From the NCBI GenBank assembly GCA_017561265.1, contig JAFZDJ010000004.1:62001-126000 (forward strand): a stretch of DNA of 64,000 bases, in the 5' to 3' direction. Within the stretch, counting starts at the first letter, position 1; each line of letters starts with the position of its first letter. The translations under genes and the position numbers were made by a program. This DNA comes from Bacteroidales bacterium. Lineage in GTDB: Bacteria > Bacteroidota > Bacteroidia > Bacteroidales > UBA932. Shown here piece by piece: positions 35,899-43,387 of this stretch. The notes under the pieces are model-generated. The model did no database searches. It worked only from the letters and a program-made list of their open reading frames with translations, and was not told where the DNA came from.

Positions 35899-37125
35899 AT
35901 GGTCGTAAATGAAATCAGAAATATGTTTCCTGTTCTTTCCCGTAAAGTGTACGGGAAGGATCTGGTTTATTTCGATAATGCAGCTACAAGCCAGCGCCCT
36001 CAGTCGGTGATTGACTTGTGGAATAAGATTACTTCTGAGTCCAATGCGAACATCCATAGGGCTGTCCACAGACTGGCGGATGAGGCTACTCAGGCATATG
36101 AGGGCGCAAGGGACGCGGTAAAGGATTTTCTTAATGCCGGGTCTCGTGAAGAAGTTATTTTTACAAGCGGTACCACTGCTTCTGTAAATCTTGTGGCTTA
36201 TTCTTTCGGTGAGGCTTTTGTCCATGAGGGAGATGAGGTCATAGTGACCGAGGCGGAACATCATTCCAATATAGTTCCATGGCAGTTGATGTGCCAGAGA
36301 AAAAGGGCTTCGCTGAAGGTGCTTCCAGTTGATGATTCAGGCCATCTGAGGATGGATCTCCTTGCCGGACTGATTACAGACAGGACAAGAGTCATGGCCG
36401 TAACTCATATTTCCAATGTTCTCGGAATCGTTAATCCGGTCGAAGAAGTGGTGAGGATCTGTCATGAGAGGGGAGTGCCGGTGCTGGTAGACGGGGCACA
36501 GGGAGCTGTTCACTGCAAGGTGGATGTGCAGAAGATGGACTGCGATTTCTACGTGTTTTCAGGTCATAAGCTATATGCTGCGACCGGAACAGGAGTGCTT
36601 TATGGAAAGAAGAAGTGGCTGGATCAGATGCCTCCGTATATGGGCGGCGGCGAGATGGTCGGTAATGTGAGTTTCAAGGAAACCACTTATGCCCCTCTTC
36701 CAATGAAATTCGAGGCAGGCACGCAGAATTTTGCTTCTGCAGCAACTTTAAAACCAGCTATAGAATGTATTAACTTATTGAATGATAATGAGTTAGTGAA
36801 GTATAACGATGGAATAAGGGATTATCTTCTTGAGACTTTGATGGAGGATGAGAGGATAAGGCTCTTCGGTGTTCCTCGTGGAACATCTGATGAGAAGATT
36901 CCGCTTTTTTCCTTCGTGGTGGAAGGAGTTCATCACGAAGATCTGGCGCTTATTCTGGATAAGATGGGTGTTGCAGTGAGGTCGGGTCAGATGTGCGCGG
37001 AGCCGTTGATGGACAGATTCGGAGTCACGGGTATGCTCAGAGCTTCTCTTGCTCCGTACAATACGATGGAGGAGGCTGAATATTTTGTTAAATGCCTGAA
37101 CAGGGCGATTGATATGTTGATATGA
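35899..37125 (+). CDS. sufS: SufS-type cysteine desulfurase
   Basis: A 408-residue PLP enzyme that mobilises sulfur from cysteine for Fe-S cluster assembly. Motifs: NAATSQRP at the N-terminus, TEAEHHSNIVPW, the PLP lysine in FSGHKLYAATG, and the catalytic cysteine in RSGQMCAEP near residue 360. Length is that of class II (SufS/CsdA). It begins an operon with sufE (ATGA overlap), a DUF59 protein, folK and glyS. The gene carries a parS-like site at 36870-36885 that encodes V-P-R-G-T. sufBCD are not in the window. Confidence 0.94.
   Translation: MVVNEIRNMFPVLSRKVYGKDLVYFDNAATSQRPQSVIDLWNKITSESNANIHRAVHRLADEATQAYEGARDAVKDFLNAGSREEVIFTSGTTASVNLVAYSFGEAFVHEGDEVIVTEAEHHSNIVPWQLMCQRKRASLKVLPVDDSGHLRMDLLAGLITDRTRVMAVTHISNVLGIVNPVEEVVRICHERGVPVLVDGAQGAVHCKVDVQKMDCDFYVFSGHKLYAATGTGVLYGKKKWLDQMPPYMGGGEMVGNVSFKETTYAPLPMKFEAGTQNFASAATLKPAIECINLLNDNELVKYNDGIRDYLLETLMEDERIRLFGVPRGTSDEKIPLFSFVVEGVHHEDLALILDKMGVAVRSGQMCAEPLMDRFGVTGMLRASLAPYNTMEEAEYFVKCLNRAIDMLI
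36870..36885. promoter_or_regulatory. parS-like site inside sufS
   Basis: TGTTCCTCGTGGAACA, 15 of 16 bases of TGTTCCACGTGGAACA; the one change is at the centre-left base. It encodes V-P-R-G-T in SufS, the same peptide as the site inside mnmG. Confidence 0.55.
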
Positions 37126-37547
37126 CACTGATAGAAGCTGAAAACGCCATTGTCGAGGAGTTCTCGATGTATGAAGAGTGGCTGGATAAATATGAATATC
37201 TGATAGAGCTCGGAAAGAATCTCGATGATTATCCTGAGTCTGCAAAGACCGAAGATAGGCTGATCAAGGGATGTCAGTCAAGGGTATGGCTCGACTATAG
37301 CTTTGAGGACGGGAAGATCGTGTTCAAGGCGGACAGTGATGCTATTATCACGAAGGGAATCATTTCCCTGCTTATAGGGCTTTATTCCGGCAGGACTCCG
37401 CAGGAGATACTTTCGTCTGATTTCTCTGTGGTGGAGAAGATCGGGTTGAAGGAGAATCTGTCTCCTACTAGGGCTAACGGACTGGTGTCAATGATCGCGA
37501 AGATCAGAGAAGTGGCGAAGAATTATGGGACTGAAGGATTGGATTAA
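37122..37547 (+). CDS. sufE: SufE-like cysteine desulfurase activator
   Basis: A 141-residue sulfur-acceptor protein that receives persulfide from SufS. The key region is LIKGCQSRVWLDY, where the Cys of GCQS carries sulfur, followed by FKADSDAIITKGIISLLIGLYSGRTPQEI. Its ATG overlaps the sufS stop by 4 bases, indicating coupled translation, and its end overlaps the DUF59 gene by 23 bases. Size and order are normal for Bacteroidota suf loci. Confidence 0.93.
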   Translation: MTLIEAENAIVEEFSMYEEWLDKYEYLIELGKNLDDYPESAKTEDRLIKGCQSRVWLDYSFEDGKIVFKADSDAIITKGIISLLIGLYSGRTPQEILSSDFSVVEKIGLKENLSPTRANGLVSMIAKIREVAKNYGTEGLD

Positions 37548-37896
37548 GAAGAAATCTGCCGAGGTGGCAGTGGAAGATAAAGAAAGAAAGATGAGACTTG
37601 AAAGAGATATAATCATGGCTCTCAGGCAGGTTTATGACCCTGAGATTCCGGTGAATGTGTATGATCTCGGACTGATTTACGAGGTGAAGGTCGACGATGA
37701 CCATAATGTGTACATCCAGATGACCCTGACTGCGCCTAACTGTCCTATGGCTGACTATGTGATGGAGCAGGTCAAGACGGCTGTCGAGGATGTTCCGGGA
37801 GTGGTAAGCGTGAAGGTGGATCTGGTATTCGAGCCGGTCTGGGACAAGAGCAGGATGTCGGAGGAGGCTCTAGTGGAGCTTGGTCTTGACGACTGA
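37525..37896 (+). CDS. DUF59/MIP18-family Fe-S assembly factor
   Basis: A 123-residue MIP18-type protein, related to SufT. Motifs: DPEIPVNVYDLGLIYEV and TLTAPNCPMADYVMEQV with the conserved Cys of APNCP, both in a compact alpha/beta fold. Proteins of this type help deliver Fe-S clusters to targets. The start overlaps sufE by 23 bases; an alternative start is unlikely because the MGLKDWIKKK N-terminus follows directly. Position in the suf operon supports the role. Confidence 0.9.
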   Translation: MGLKDWIKKKSAEVAVEDKERKMRLERDIIMALRQVYDPEIPVNVYDLGLIYEVKVDDDHNVYIQMTLTAPNCPMADYVMEQVKTAVEDVPGVVSVKVDLVFEPVWDKSRMSEEALVELGLDD

Positions 37897-37914
37897 ACTT
37901 CCGAAGAGGAGAGG

Positions 37915-38415
37915 ATGATGTGGGACGGAAGAAGAGAGACAAGACATCAGGAAAGGAACAAGGTTGAGCTTTACCTAGGCCTGGGCTCAAATCAAGGCGA
38001 CAGGGAACTTAATATAGAGCATGCGGTATCAATGCTCAATGTGGAGCTGAAAACGCCTTATAAGGCCATTTCTTCGCTGATTGAGACGGATCCTTGGGGT
38101 TTTGAGTCACAGCAGAAGTTCATGAATGCGGTTGTGCTTTATGAACTGGACCTTCCGGAAGGGTATAATCCGGAGGCTGAAGGACTGATGATTCTGGAGA
38201 TATGCAAGGATATCGAGAGGCGGATGGGAAGAATAGGCGGGCCGCAGTATGATGAGAAAGGGGAAAGGCTTTATACGGACCGTCCGATAGACATAGATAT
38301 ATTGCTCTTCGGAGACAATAAGATTGATTGTCCGGAGCTGACTGTTCCGCACAGGCTGATGTATGAGAGGGATTTCGTTATGATCCCGTTGAGAGAAATT
38401 AATAATAAACTATAA
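37915..38415 (+). CDS. folK: HPPK, folate-pathway pyrophosphokinase
   Basis: A 166-residue kinase for 6-hydroxymethyl-7,8-dihydropterin, a step before dihydropteroate synthase. Motifs YLGLGSNQGDRELN and DRPIDIDILLFGD are diagnostic, the two Asp of DID binding magnesium; ending HRLMYERDFVMIPL is typical. The N-terminus has two adjacent ATGs (37915, 37918) after a GAGGAGAGG ribosome site, and about 15 polar residues precede the family start, so the true start could be either. Separated by 18 bases from the DUF59 gene and 7 from glyS. Confidence 0.92.
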   Translation: MMWDGRRETRHQERNKVELYLGLGSNQGDRELNIEHAVSMLNVELKTPYKAISSLIETDPWGFESQQKFMNAVVLYELDLPEGYNPEAEGLMILEICKDIERRMGRIGGPQYDEKGERLYTDRPIDIDILLFGDNKIDCPELTVPHRLMYERDFVMIPLREINNKL

Positions 38416-38422
38416 TACTATT

Positions 38423-39964
38423 ATGACACAGGAAGAACTTTTTAAAATTCTCGTAGCTCATTGCAAGGAGTATGGATTCATTTTCCCTTCAAGTGAGATT
38501 TACGATGGTCTTGGTGCCGTTTATGATTACGGACAGCTCGGTTCTGAGCTCAAGAACAACATCAAAAGGTATTGGTGGGAGGCTATGACAAGACTTCACG
38601 AGAATATCGTGGGTATTGATGCCGCAATCTTCATGCATCCGCGTACGTGGGAGGCATCCGGACACGTAGGTGCCTTCAATGATCCTCTTATCGACAACAA
38701 GGATTCGAAGAAGAGATATCGCGCTGACGTTCTCATCGAGGACTACATCGGCAAGCTCGAGGAGAAGATCGAGAAGGATGTGGAGAAGGGAAGAAAGAAG
38801 TTCGGCGAGGCTTTTGACGAAGCTCAGTTCAAGGCTACAAACCCTAATGTCCTCAGAAACCAGAAGAAGATCGATGAGGTTCATCAGAGAATGGCTGATG
38901 CCCTCAATGCAAATGATCTTGCTGAACTCCGTCAGATCATCATCGACTGCGAGATCGCATGTCCGATTTCAGGTACAAAGAACTGGACAGAAGTACGTCA
39001 GTTCAATCTTATGTTCAGCACTCAGATGGGTAGCGTGACAGAAGGTGCGAACGTGATCTACCTTCGTCCTGAGACTGCCCAGGGTATCTTTGTGAACTAT
39101 CTTAATGTACAGAAGACAGGCCGTATGAAGATTCCTTTCGGTATCGCTCAGATCGGAAAGGCATTCAGAAATGAGATCGTTGCGCGTCAGTTCATCTTCC
39201 GTATGAGGGAGTTCGAGCAGATGGAGATGCAGTTCTTCATCAAGCCTGGTACAGAGCTCGACTGGTTTGCAAAGTGGAAGGAGAACCGTATGGCATGGCA
39301 TAAGGCACTCGGAATGGGTGACGAGAACTATCGTTTCCACGATCATGACAAGCTCGCTCACTATGCAAATGCAGCTACAGACATCGAGTTCCGCTTCCCG
39401 TTCGGCTTCAAGGAGCTTGAGGGTATCCACTCACGTACTGACTTTGACCTCGGAAACCATCAGAAGTTCTCTGGAAAGAAGATCCAGTACTTCGATCCGG
39501 AGCTCGGAGAGAACTATGTTCCATATGTTGTGGAGACTTCTATCGGTGTTGACCGTATGGTACTTGCCGTACTTTCTCACTCATACAAGGAGGAGCAGCT
39601 CGAGAACGGTGAGAGCCGCGTAGTGCTCAGCATTCCTGCACCTCTCGCACCGGTTAAGGTTGCAGTGCTTCCGCTCATCAAGAAGGACGGTCTTCCAGAG
39701 CTCGCACACGAGATCATGGATGAGCTCAAGTACGACTTCAACTGCCAGTATGACGAGAAGGATTCCATCGGTAAGAGATACCGTCGTCAGGATGCTATCG
39801 GAACACCATTCTGCGTGACTATCGACCACGATTCACTCAACGACCGCTGTGTTACAATCCGTCATCGTGACAGCATGCAGCAGGAGCGCGTAAAGATCGA
39901 GGCTCTCCACGCAATCATCTCTAAGGAAGTGAACCTCAGCAATATCCTCAAGAAGCTGAAGTAG
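38423..39964 (+). CDS. glyS: Glycyl-tRNA synthetase, class II alpha2 type
   Basis: A 513-residue synthetase that charges tRNA-Gly. Class II signature pieces are seen: motif 2 GKAFRNEIVARQFIFRMREFEQMEMQFF (in two parts), motif 3 near ETSIGVDRMVLAV, and a C-terminal anticodon-binding domain (APVKVAVLPLIKKDGL). This is the dimeric eukaryote/Bacteroidota-like form rather than the alpha2-beta2 form. Strong codon bias suggests high expression. Last gene of the suf-folK operon; nested palindrome P3 follows. Confidence 0.95.
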   Translation: MTQEELFKILVAHCKEYGFIFPSSEIYDGLGAVYDYGQLGSELKNNIKRYWWEAMTRLHENIVGIDAAIFMHPRTWEASGHVGAFNDPLIDNKDSKKRYRADVLIEDYIGKLEEKIEKDVEKGRKKFGEAFDEAQFKATNPNVLRNQKKIDEVHQRMADALNANDLAELRQIIIDCEIACPISGTKNWTEVRQFNLMFSTQMGSVTEGANVIYLRPETAQGIFVNYLNVQKTGRMKIPFGIAQIGKAFRNEIVARQFIFRMREFEQMEMQFFIKPGTELDWFAKWKENRMAWHKALGMGDENYRFHDHDKLAHYANAATDIEFRFPFGFKELEGIHSRTDFDLGNHQKFSGKKIQYFDPELGENYVPYVVETSIGVDRMVLAVLSHSYKEEQLENGESRVVLSIPAPLAPVKVAVLPLIKKDGLPELAHEIMDELKYDFNCQYDEKDSIGKRYRRQDAIGTPFCVTIDHDSLNDRCVTIRHRDSMQQERVKIEALHAIISKEVNLSNILKKLK

Positions 39965-39974
39965 AGATCTTTTC

Positions 39975-40079
39975 AACAGACAACAGTACGGATATACCGG
40001 TGACCCCCACCTCCCTGTCGGGAGGCACCCCCTAGCCGGGGGTGGCATGTCACCTTGTATATCCGTACTGTTGTTTGTT
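39975..40079. repeat. Nested palindrome P3, cloverleaf-like
   Basis: Outer stem of 23 bp (39975-39997 with 40057-40079, one mismatch), a second stem GGTGAC/GTCACC, and two inner GC-rich hairpins: CCTCCC-tgtc-GGGAGG and CACCCCC-tagcc-GGGGGTG. Four-way layout, about 105 bp. Probably the glyS terminator and also a REP-like unit; the convergent ORF6N gene ends 4 bases away. Confidence 0.75.
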
Positions 40080-40082
40080 ATA

Positions 40083-40670
40083 TTACTTATCCTTTGAGGT
40101 CTTGAATCCTATCTTCTGCCTTTCTGGCTCCTTCTGCGTCGGTTCTTTGACGGACAGAGCCGCAATCGCCTGATAGATGGTGTCTATTTCCTGTCTCATG
40201 TCTTCCGAAAGGTCATTTATCGCTTCGAGATTGTCCTCGTCGTTTCTCTCCAGAAGCTCCAGTTTTGCCTTGATAGCTTCTAGCTCGGATGTGAATCTTT
40301 GAGTTGTGTAAAGATGATTGCGGATGGCTACAAACGTCCGCATGATGGCTATATTTACTTTAATAGCCACATCGCTATTCAATAAACCGGATAACATTGC
40401 CAGTCCTTGTTCTGTAAACACATATGGCAGTTTTCTGGTTCCACCCCAACTTGATGTCACAAATTGTGACTTCAAGATACCGTATTCCTCCGGAGTCAAT
40501 TGAAACATGAAATCCTCCGGGAACCTCTTCATGTTTCTTTTGACAGCCTGATTCAGGACCTTCGTTTCAACCCCATACATCTTCGCCAGATCCCTGTCCA
40601 GCATCACCTTCTGCCCTCTGATCTCATAGATCATCGATTCGATCTTCAATGGTTGTAATGTATTTTCCAT
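40083..40670 (-). CDS. ORF6N-domain protein
   Basis: A 195-residue protein. Residues about 10-100 match the ORF6N domain: IYEIRGQKVMLDRDLAKMYGV, TKVLNQAVKRNMKRFPEDFMFQLT, then LPYVFTEQGLAMLSGLLNS and a KVNIAIMRTFVAIRN helix. The C-terminal part is charged and coiled. ORF6N is a DNA-binding module of phage and bacterial origin, often on mobile elements; here it stands alone between two structured intergenic regions, hinting at a small horizontally acquired gene. Target DNA unknown. Confidence 0.85.
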   Translation of the reverse strand: MENTLQPLKIESMIYEIRGQKVMLDRDLAKMYGVETKVLNQAVKRNMKRFPEDFMFQLTPEEYGILKSQFVTSSWGGTRKLPYVFTEQGLAMLSGLLNSDVAIKVNIAIMRTFVAIRNHLYTTQRFTSELEAIKAKLELLERNDEDNLEAINDLSEDMRQEIDTIYQAIAALSVKEPTQKEPERQKIGFKTSKDK

Positions 40671-40820
40671 GTTATTCTGTTATTTAAAAGATTCTTACGT
40701 CGTAAAAACAAAAAAACGCAATACGGGCTTATACGACTATACCCATATCGCGTTGTGGAACTCTACCGAACCACGGTGTTCAGACTTGAAGGCAAAGATA
40801 ACAGATTTTATGTGATGAAC

Positions 40821-41444
40821 TTATTTCTGGAGTTCAAGACCGATCTTCATGCCGTCATATTGACCTGCAAGGGTTCCGATTGTCTTGAGAGTCGAATTGC
40901 TGGTCGCTGAGGTAAGCTTTCCGATCAGGTCGAGGAGCTTGTCAGCCTTGAAAAGGAGCTCGAGTGTGGTACCGTTGAGCTGGGCTGTGGCGGTCACGCC
41001 AGTGGACTTGAGGCTCTTTCCATATTTGAGGTTGATTACGGCATCCTCTTCCGAGAATGTATATGTACCGTTGAAGGTCTTGCTTTTTACAGTAGTGGTG
41101 AAAGTGTTGTCCTCATTGAAAGTGAAGCTGAACGCACCTCCCTGAAGTCCTGCCTTTGCAAGATATTCATCCATCTTCTTTTCAATCTGGGTGGCAGCTA
41201 CTCCGGCGGCCGCACTCTTCACGAGATCCTCGCTCTCAAGCTTCACGGCAGAACCTGTGTAGTTCCATGTACCTTTGATGTCACCTTTGGAGATGTCGAT
41301 GCCTGTGACTTTTTCCACTATGTCGGACACTGTGGAATTGTTCTTTACTTTGCCAAGGATATCCTTGAGTGTCTGCGCAGATGCTGTCTGACCTGCAAGG
41401 CAGAGGACTGCTCCGATGAGCAATGTCTTGAAAATCAATTTCAT
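40821..41444 (-). CDS. DUF4923 exported protein
   Basis: A 207-residue protein with signal peptide MKLIFKTLLIGAVLCLAG...ASA and the DUF4923 pattern: GTWNYTGSAVKLESEDLVKSA, AFSFTFNEDNTFTTTVK, and FEED or TFSEEDAVINLKYG strands, a lipocalin-like beta region. These are common in Bacteroidales and not functionally characterised. It is 19 bases downstream of the ThiL-like gene, whose start is at 42474, but both could be co-transcribed from the ThiL-like promoter. Confidence 0.8.
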   Translation of the reverse strand: MKLIFKTLLIGAVLCLAGQTASAQTLKDILGKVKNNSTVSDIVEKVTGIDISKGDIKGTWNYTGSAVKLESEDLVKSAAAGVAATQIEKKMDEYLAKAGLQGGAFSFTFNEDNTFTTTVKSKTFNGTYTFSEEDAVINLKYGKSLKSTGVTATAQLNGTTLELLFKADKLLDLIGKLTSATSNSTLKTIGTLAGQYDGMKIGLELQK

Positions 41445-41463
41445 ACCATTATAAGTTTAAGTG

Positions 41464-42474
41464 TTATTCATTTTTCCAACCCTGAGCCTTCATCGGAAGC
41501 TCCACTCCGTCAGGAGTCACGATCACTGCTCCCACTTCAGGCTTGGCAAGATGTCCGATCACGTCGAATGTCTGGAAATCATGACGGAACTTCTCATGCT
41601 TTCCTATAGGAATAGTGAACAGAAGACGGTAATCCTCTCCTCCGTTGAGTGCAGCTGACATAGGATCTATGTTCATTTCCTTGCCGAGCTCGAAGGTCTT
41701 GCCGGCAAATGGAAGCTTGTCTACATAGATCTTGGCTCCCAGACCGCTGTCGCGTACCAGGCGCTTCACTGCATCTGCAAGACCTCTTGTCACGAGATAG
41801 CCGTATGAAGGCATGATCTCGGTCTCTTCCAGCATATTGATGATCTGAGGATTGATCTGCGGTTTCAGATATGCTCCTATGAGGTTCTTGTAGTCATCCA
41901 GCTTCGGCTGAGCCTTTGCATCCCCGCTCTTTTCGAAGGCGCGTTTCTCTCTCTCCAGCACCTGGAATCCCATGAATGCAGCTCCGAGATTGTCCGATAC
42001 GCAGATAAGGTCCATGCTTTTTGCAGCAGGACGCCTCTTTGCCATGAGAAGAGTGGTCTCTCCAGTCGCGGAAACACTGACTGACAGGCCGTTAGGTGAC
42101 GGCACCAGATCCAGGGTGACCTGCTTGTATCCGTGCTCCTTTGCTGCCGCAGTCATGCCTTCCCACACTTCCTTTATATGCTTGAAGTCAAGCTTGGATG
42201 AGATTCCCAGACGGACGTCCATAGTCCTTGGATGTGACATTTCTGCATAGAGCTCTCCAGTCACCGCAGTAACGCATTTGTATCCGAGGTGCTTGAGAGG
42301 GAAGTATGTGAGGTCGAAATCCACTCCTTCAAGGAATGTGCGTGAATGTGAACCTACATAGCTTTTGCCTGATGTCTCGAACCAGCTGCTCTGGAAAGGC
42401 TTGTAAGGAGTACCTTCGTAAAGTTTCGCGATTGCCTCGACTCTGCCGAGGTCTGAGAATGTTTCTTCTGCCAT
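41464..42474 (-). CDS. ThiL-like protein lacking the active-site aspartates
   Basis: A 336-residue protein whose overall sequence follows ThiL (thiamine-monophosphate kinase) of Bacteroidota: LEGVDFDLTYFPLKHLGYK, LICVSDNLGAAFMGFQVLEREK, SAALNGGEDYRLLFTIPIG and the end VELPMKAQGW. But the GDDA, the Asp of the NxSD turn, the VGGDT motif and the SDG motif that bind metal and ATP in ThiL are all replaced. Catalysis is therefore doubtful; it may be a paralogue with a binding or regulatory role. Start at 42474 fits a -7 box at 42493-42500. Convergent with nothing; DUF4923 gene follows. Confidence 0.8.
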   Translation of the reverse strand: MAEETFSDLGRVEAIAKLYEGTPYKPFQSSWFETSGKSYVGSHSRTFLEGVDFDLTYFPLKHLGYKCVTAVTGELYAEMSHPRTMDVRLGISSKLDFKHIKEVWEGMTAAAKEHGYKQVTLDLVPSPNGLSVSVSATGETTLLMAKRRPAAKSMDLICVSDNLGAAFMGFQVLEREKRAFEKSGDAKAQPKLDDYKNLIGAYLKPQINPQIINMLEETEIMPSYGYLVTRGLADAVKRLVRDSGLGAKIYVDKLPFAGKTFELGKEMNIDPMSAALNGGEDYRLLFTIPIGKHEKFRHDFQTFDVIGHLAKPEVGAVIVTPDGVELPMKAQGWKNE

Positions 42475-42492
42475 ATTTGAATCGTATTTATG

Positions 42493-42520
42493 CAAAAATA
42501 CAATAAAAAGGCTAATTTTG
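42493..42520. promoter_or_regulatory. Divergent promoters, ThiL-like gene and EEP gene
   Basis: Minus: TATTTTTG (plus-strand 42493-42500), 18 bases before the ATG at 42474, which rules out the ATG at 42495. Plus: TAATTTTG at 42513-42520, 24 bases before the ATG at 42545. Both fit TAnnTTTG. Confidence 0.55.
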
Positions 42521-42544
42521 TAGATATATTCAACGAATTAAGAA

Positions 42545-43387
42545 ATGAGAAATTTATTTGCGCTTTTCCTTGCGGCTCTTATCATGCTGCCGCAGGCCGC
42601 ACAGGCAAAGAAGGAAAATGAAGGAACGGAAGGACTGAAGGTGATGTCATACAATATCAGACTCGGATCAGCAAATGACGGTACAAATTCATGGTCATTG
42701 AGATATGTTGCTACCGGAGAGATGCTTGACGACCAGGCTCCGGATGTGTTCGGTGTGCAGGAAGCTCTTGATTATCAGGTACGTTATATCAATGAGATGT
42801 GCGGATATGAATATGTGGGCGTGGGACGTGAGAACGGAAAGAAGGAAGGAGAGCATATGGCGATATTCTGGAACAAGAAGTCTGTTTCCATGCTCAAGTG
42901 GGGCACATTCTGGCTCTCGGAGACCCCTCAGAAGCCATCAAAGGGCTGGGATGCCGCATGTTTCAGGACAGCCACATGGGCTCTTATGAAGGACAAGAAG
43001 ACAGGAAAGAAATTCTATTTTGTCAACACTCATCTCGACCACGAAGGCAAGGAGGCTCAGAAGAACGGACTCAAGCTCATCGTGGACAGGATCGGCGAGA
43101 TAAATCCGGAAGGATATCCTATGGTACTTACTGGTGACTTCAACATGAAGCCCGATGATCCGAACCTTGCGGAGCTCGATTCCAAGATGCAGAGCACAAG
43201 GAAGATCGCTGCTGTGACAGACAATCACGACACATACAACGGATGGGGAAGAGGCAGCGGAATCATCGACTATATCTATGTCTCAGGATTCAGCTCATGT
43301 CCTGAATATCAGACTGTTGTAAAAAGATACCAAGACAGGAAGTTTGTATCTGACCACTATCCTGTCTCGGCAAGGCTTATTTTTTAA
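42545..43387 (+). CDS. Exported endonuclease/exonuclease/phosphatase-family hydrolase
   Basis: A 280-residue EEP-fold protein with a signal peptide (MRNLFALFLAALIMLPQAAQA). Motifs: VMSYNIRLG, FGVQEAL with the metal-ligand Glu, NTHLDHEG, the LTGDFNMKPDD catalytic segment and a final SDHYPVSARL. These give the Mg-dependent phosphodiesterase active site. Substrate could be nucleic acid, sphingomyelin or a phosphoester; the export suggests a scavenging role. Its last 11 bases overlap the end of dnaE on the other strand. Confidence 0.9.
   Translation: MRNLFALFLAALIMLPQAAQAKKENEGTEGLKVMSYNIRLGSANDGTNSWSLRYVATGEMLDDQAPDVFGVQEALDYQVRYINEMCGYEYVGVGRENGKKEGEHMAIFWNKKSVSMLKWGTFWLSETPQKPSKGWDAACFRTATWALMKDKKTGKKFYFVNTHLDHEGKEAQKNGLKLIVDRIGEINPEGYPMVLTGDFNMKPDDPNLAELDSKMQSTRKIAAVTDNHDTYNGWGRGSGIIDYIYVSGFSSCPEYQTVVKRYQDRKFVSDHYPVSARLIF

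Noticed and set aside
40690..40790. Inverted repeat ACGCAATACGGG/CCCATATCGCGT upstream of the ORF6N gene
   Set aside because: Two mismatches in 12 bases and a long loop; no other support as operator or element end.
42705..43137. Overlapping frames in the EEP gene
   Set aside because: Shifted-frame products without recognisable residues, while the main frame has all EEP motifs.
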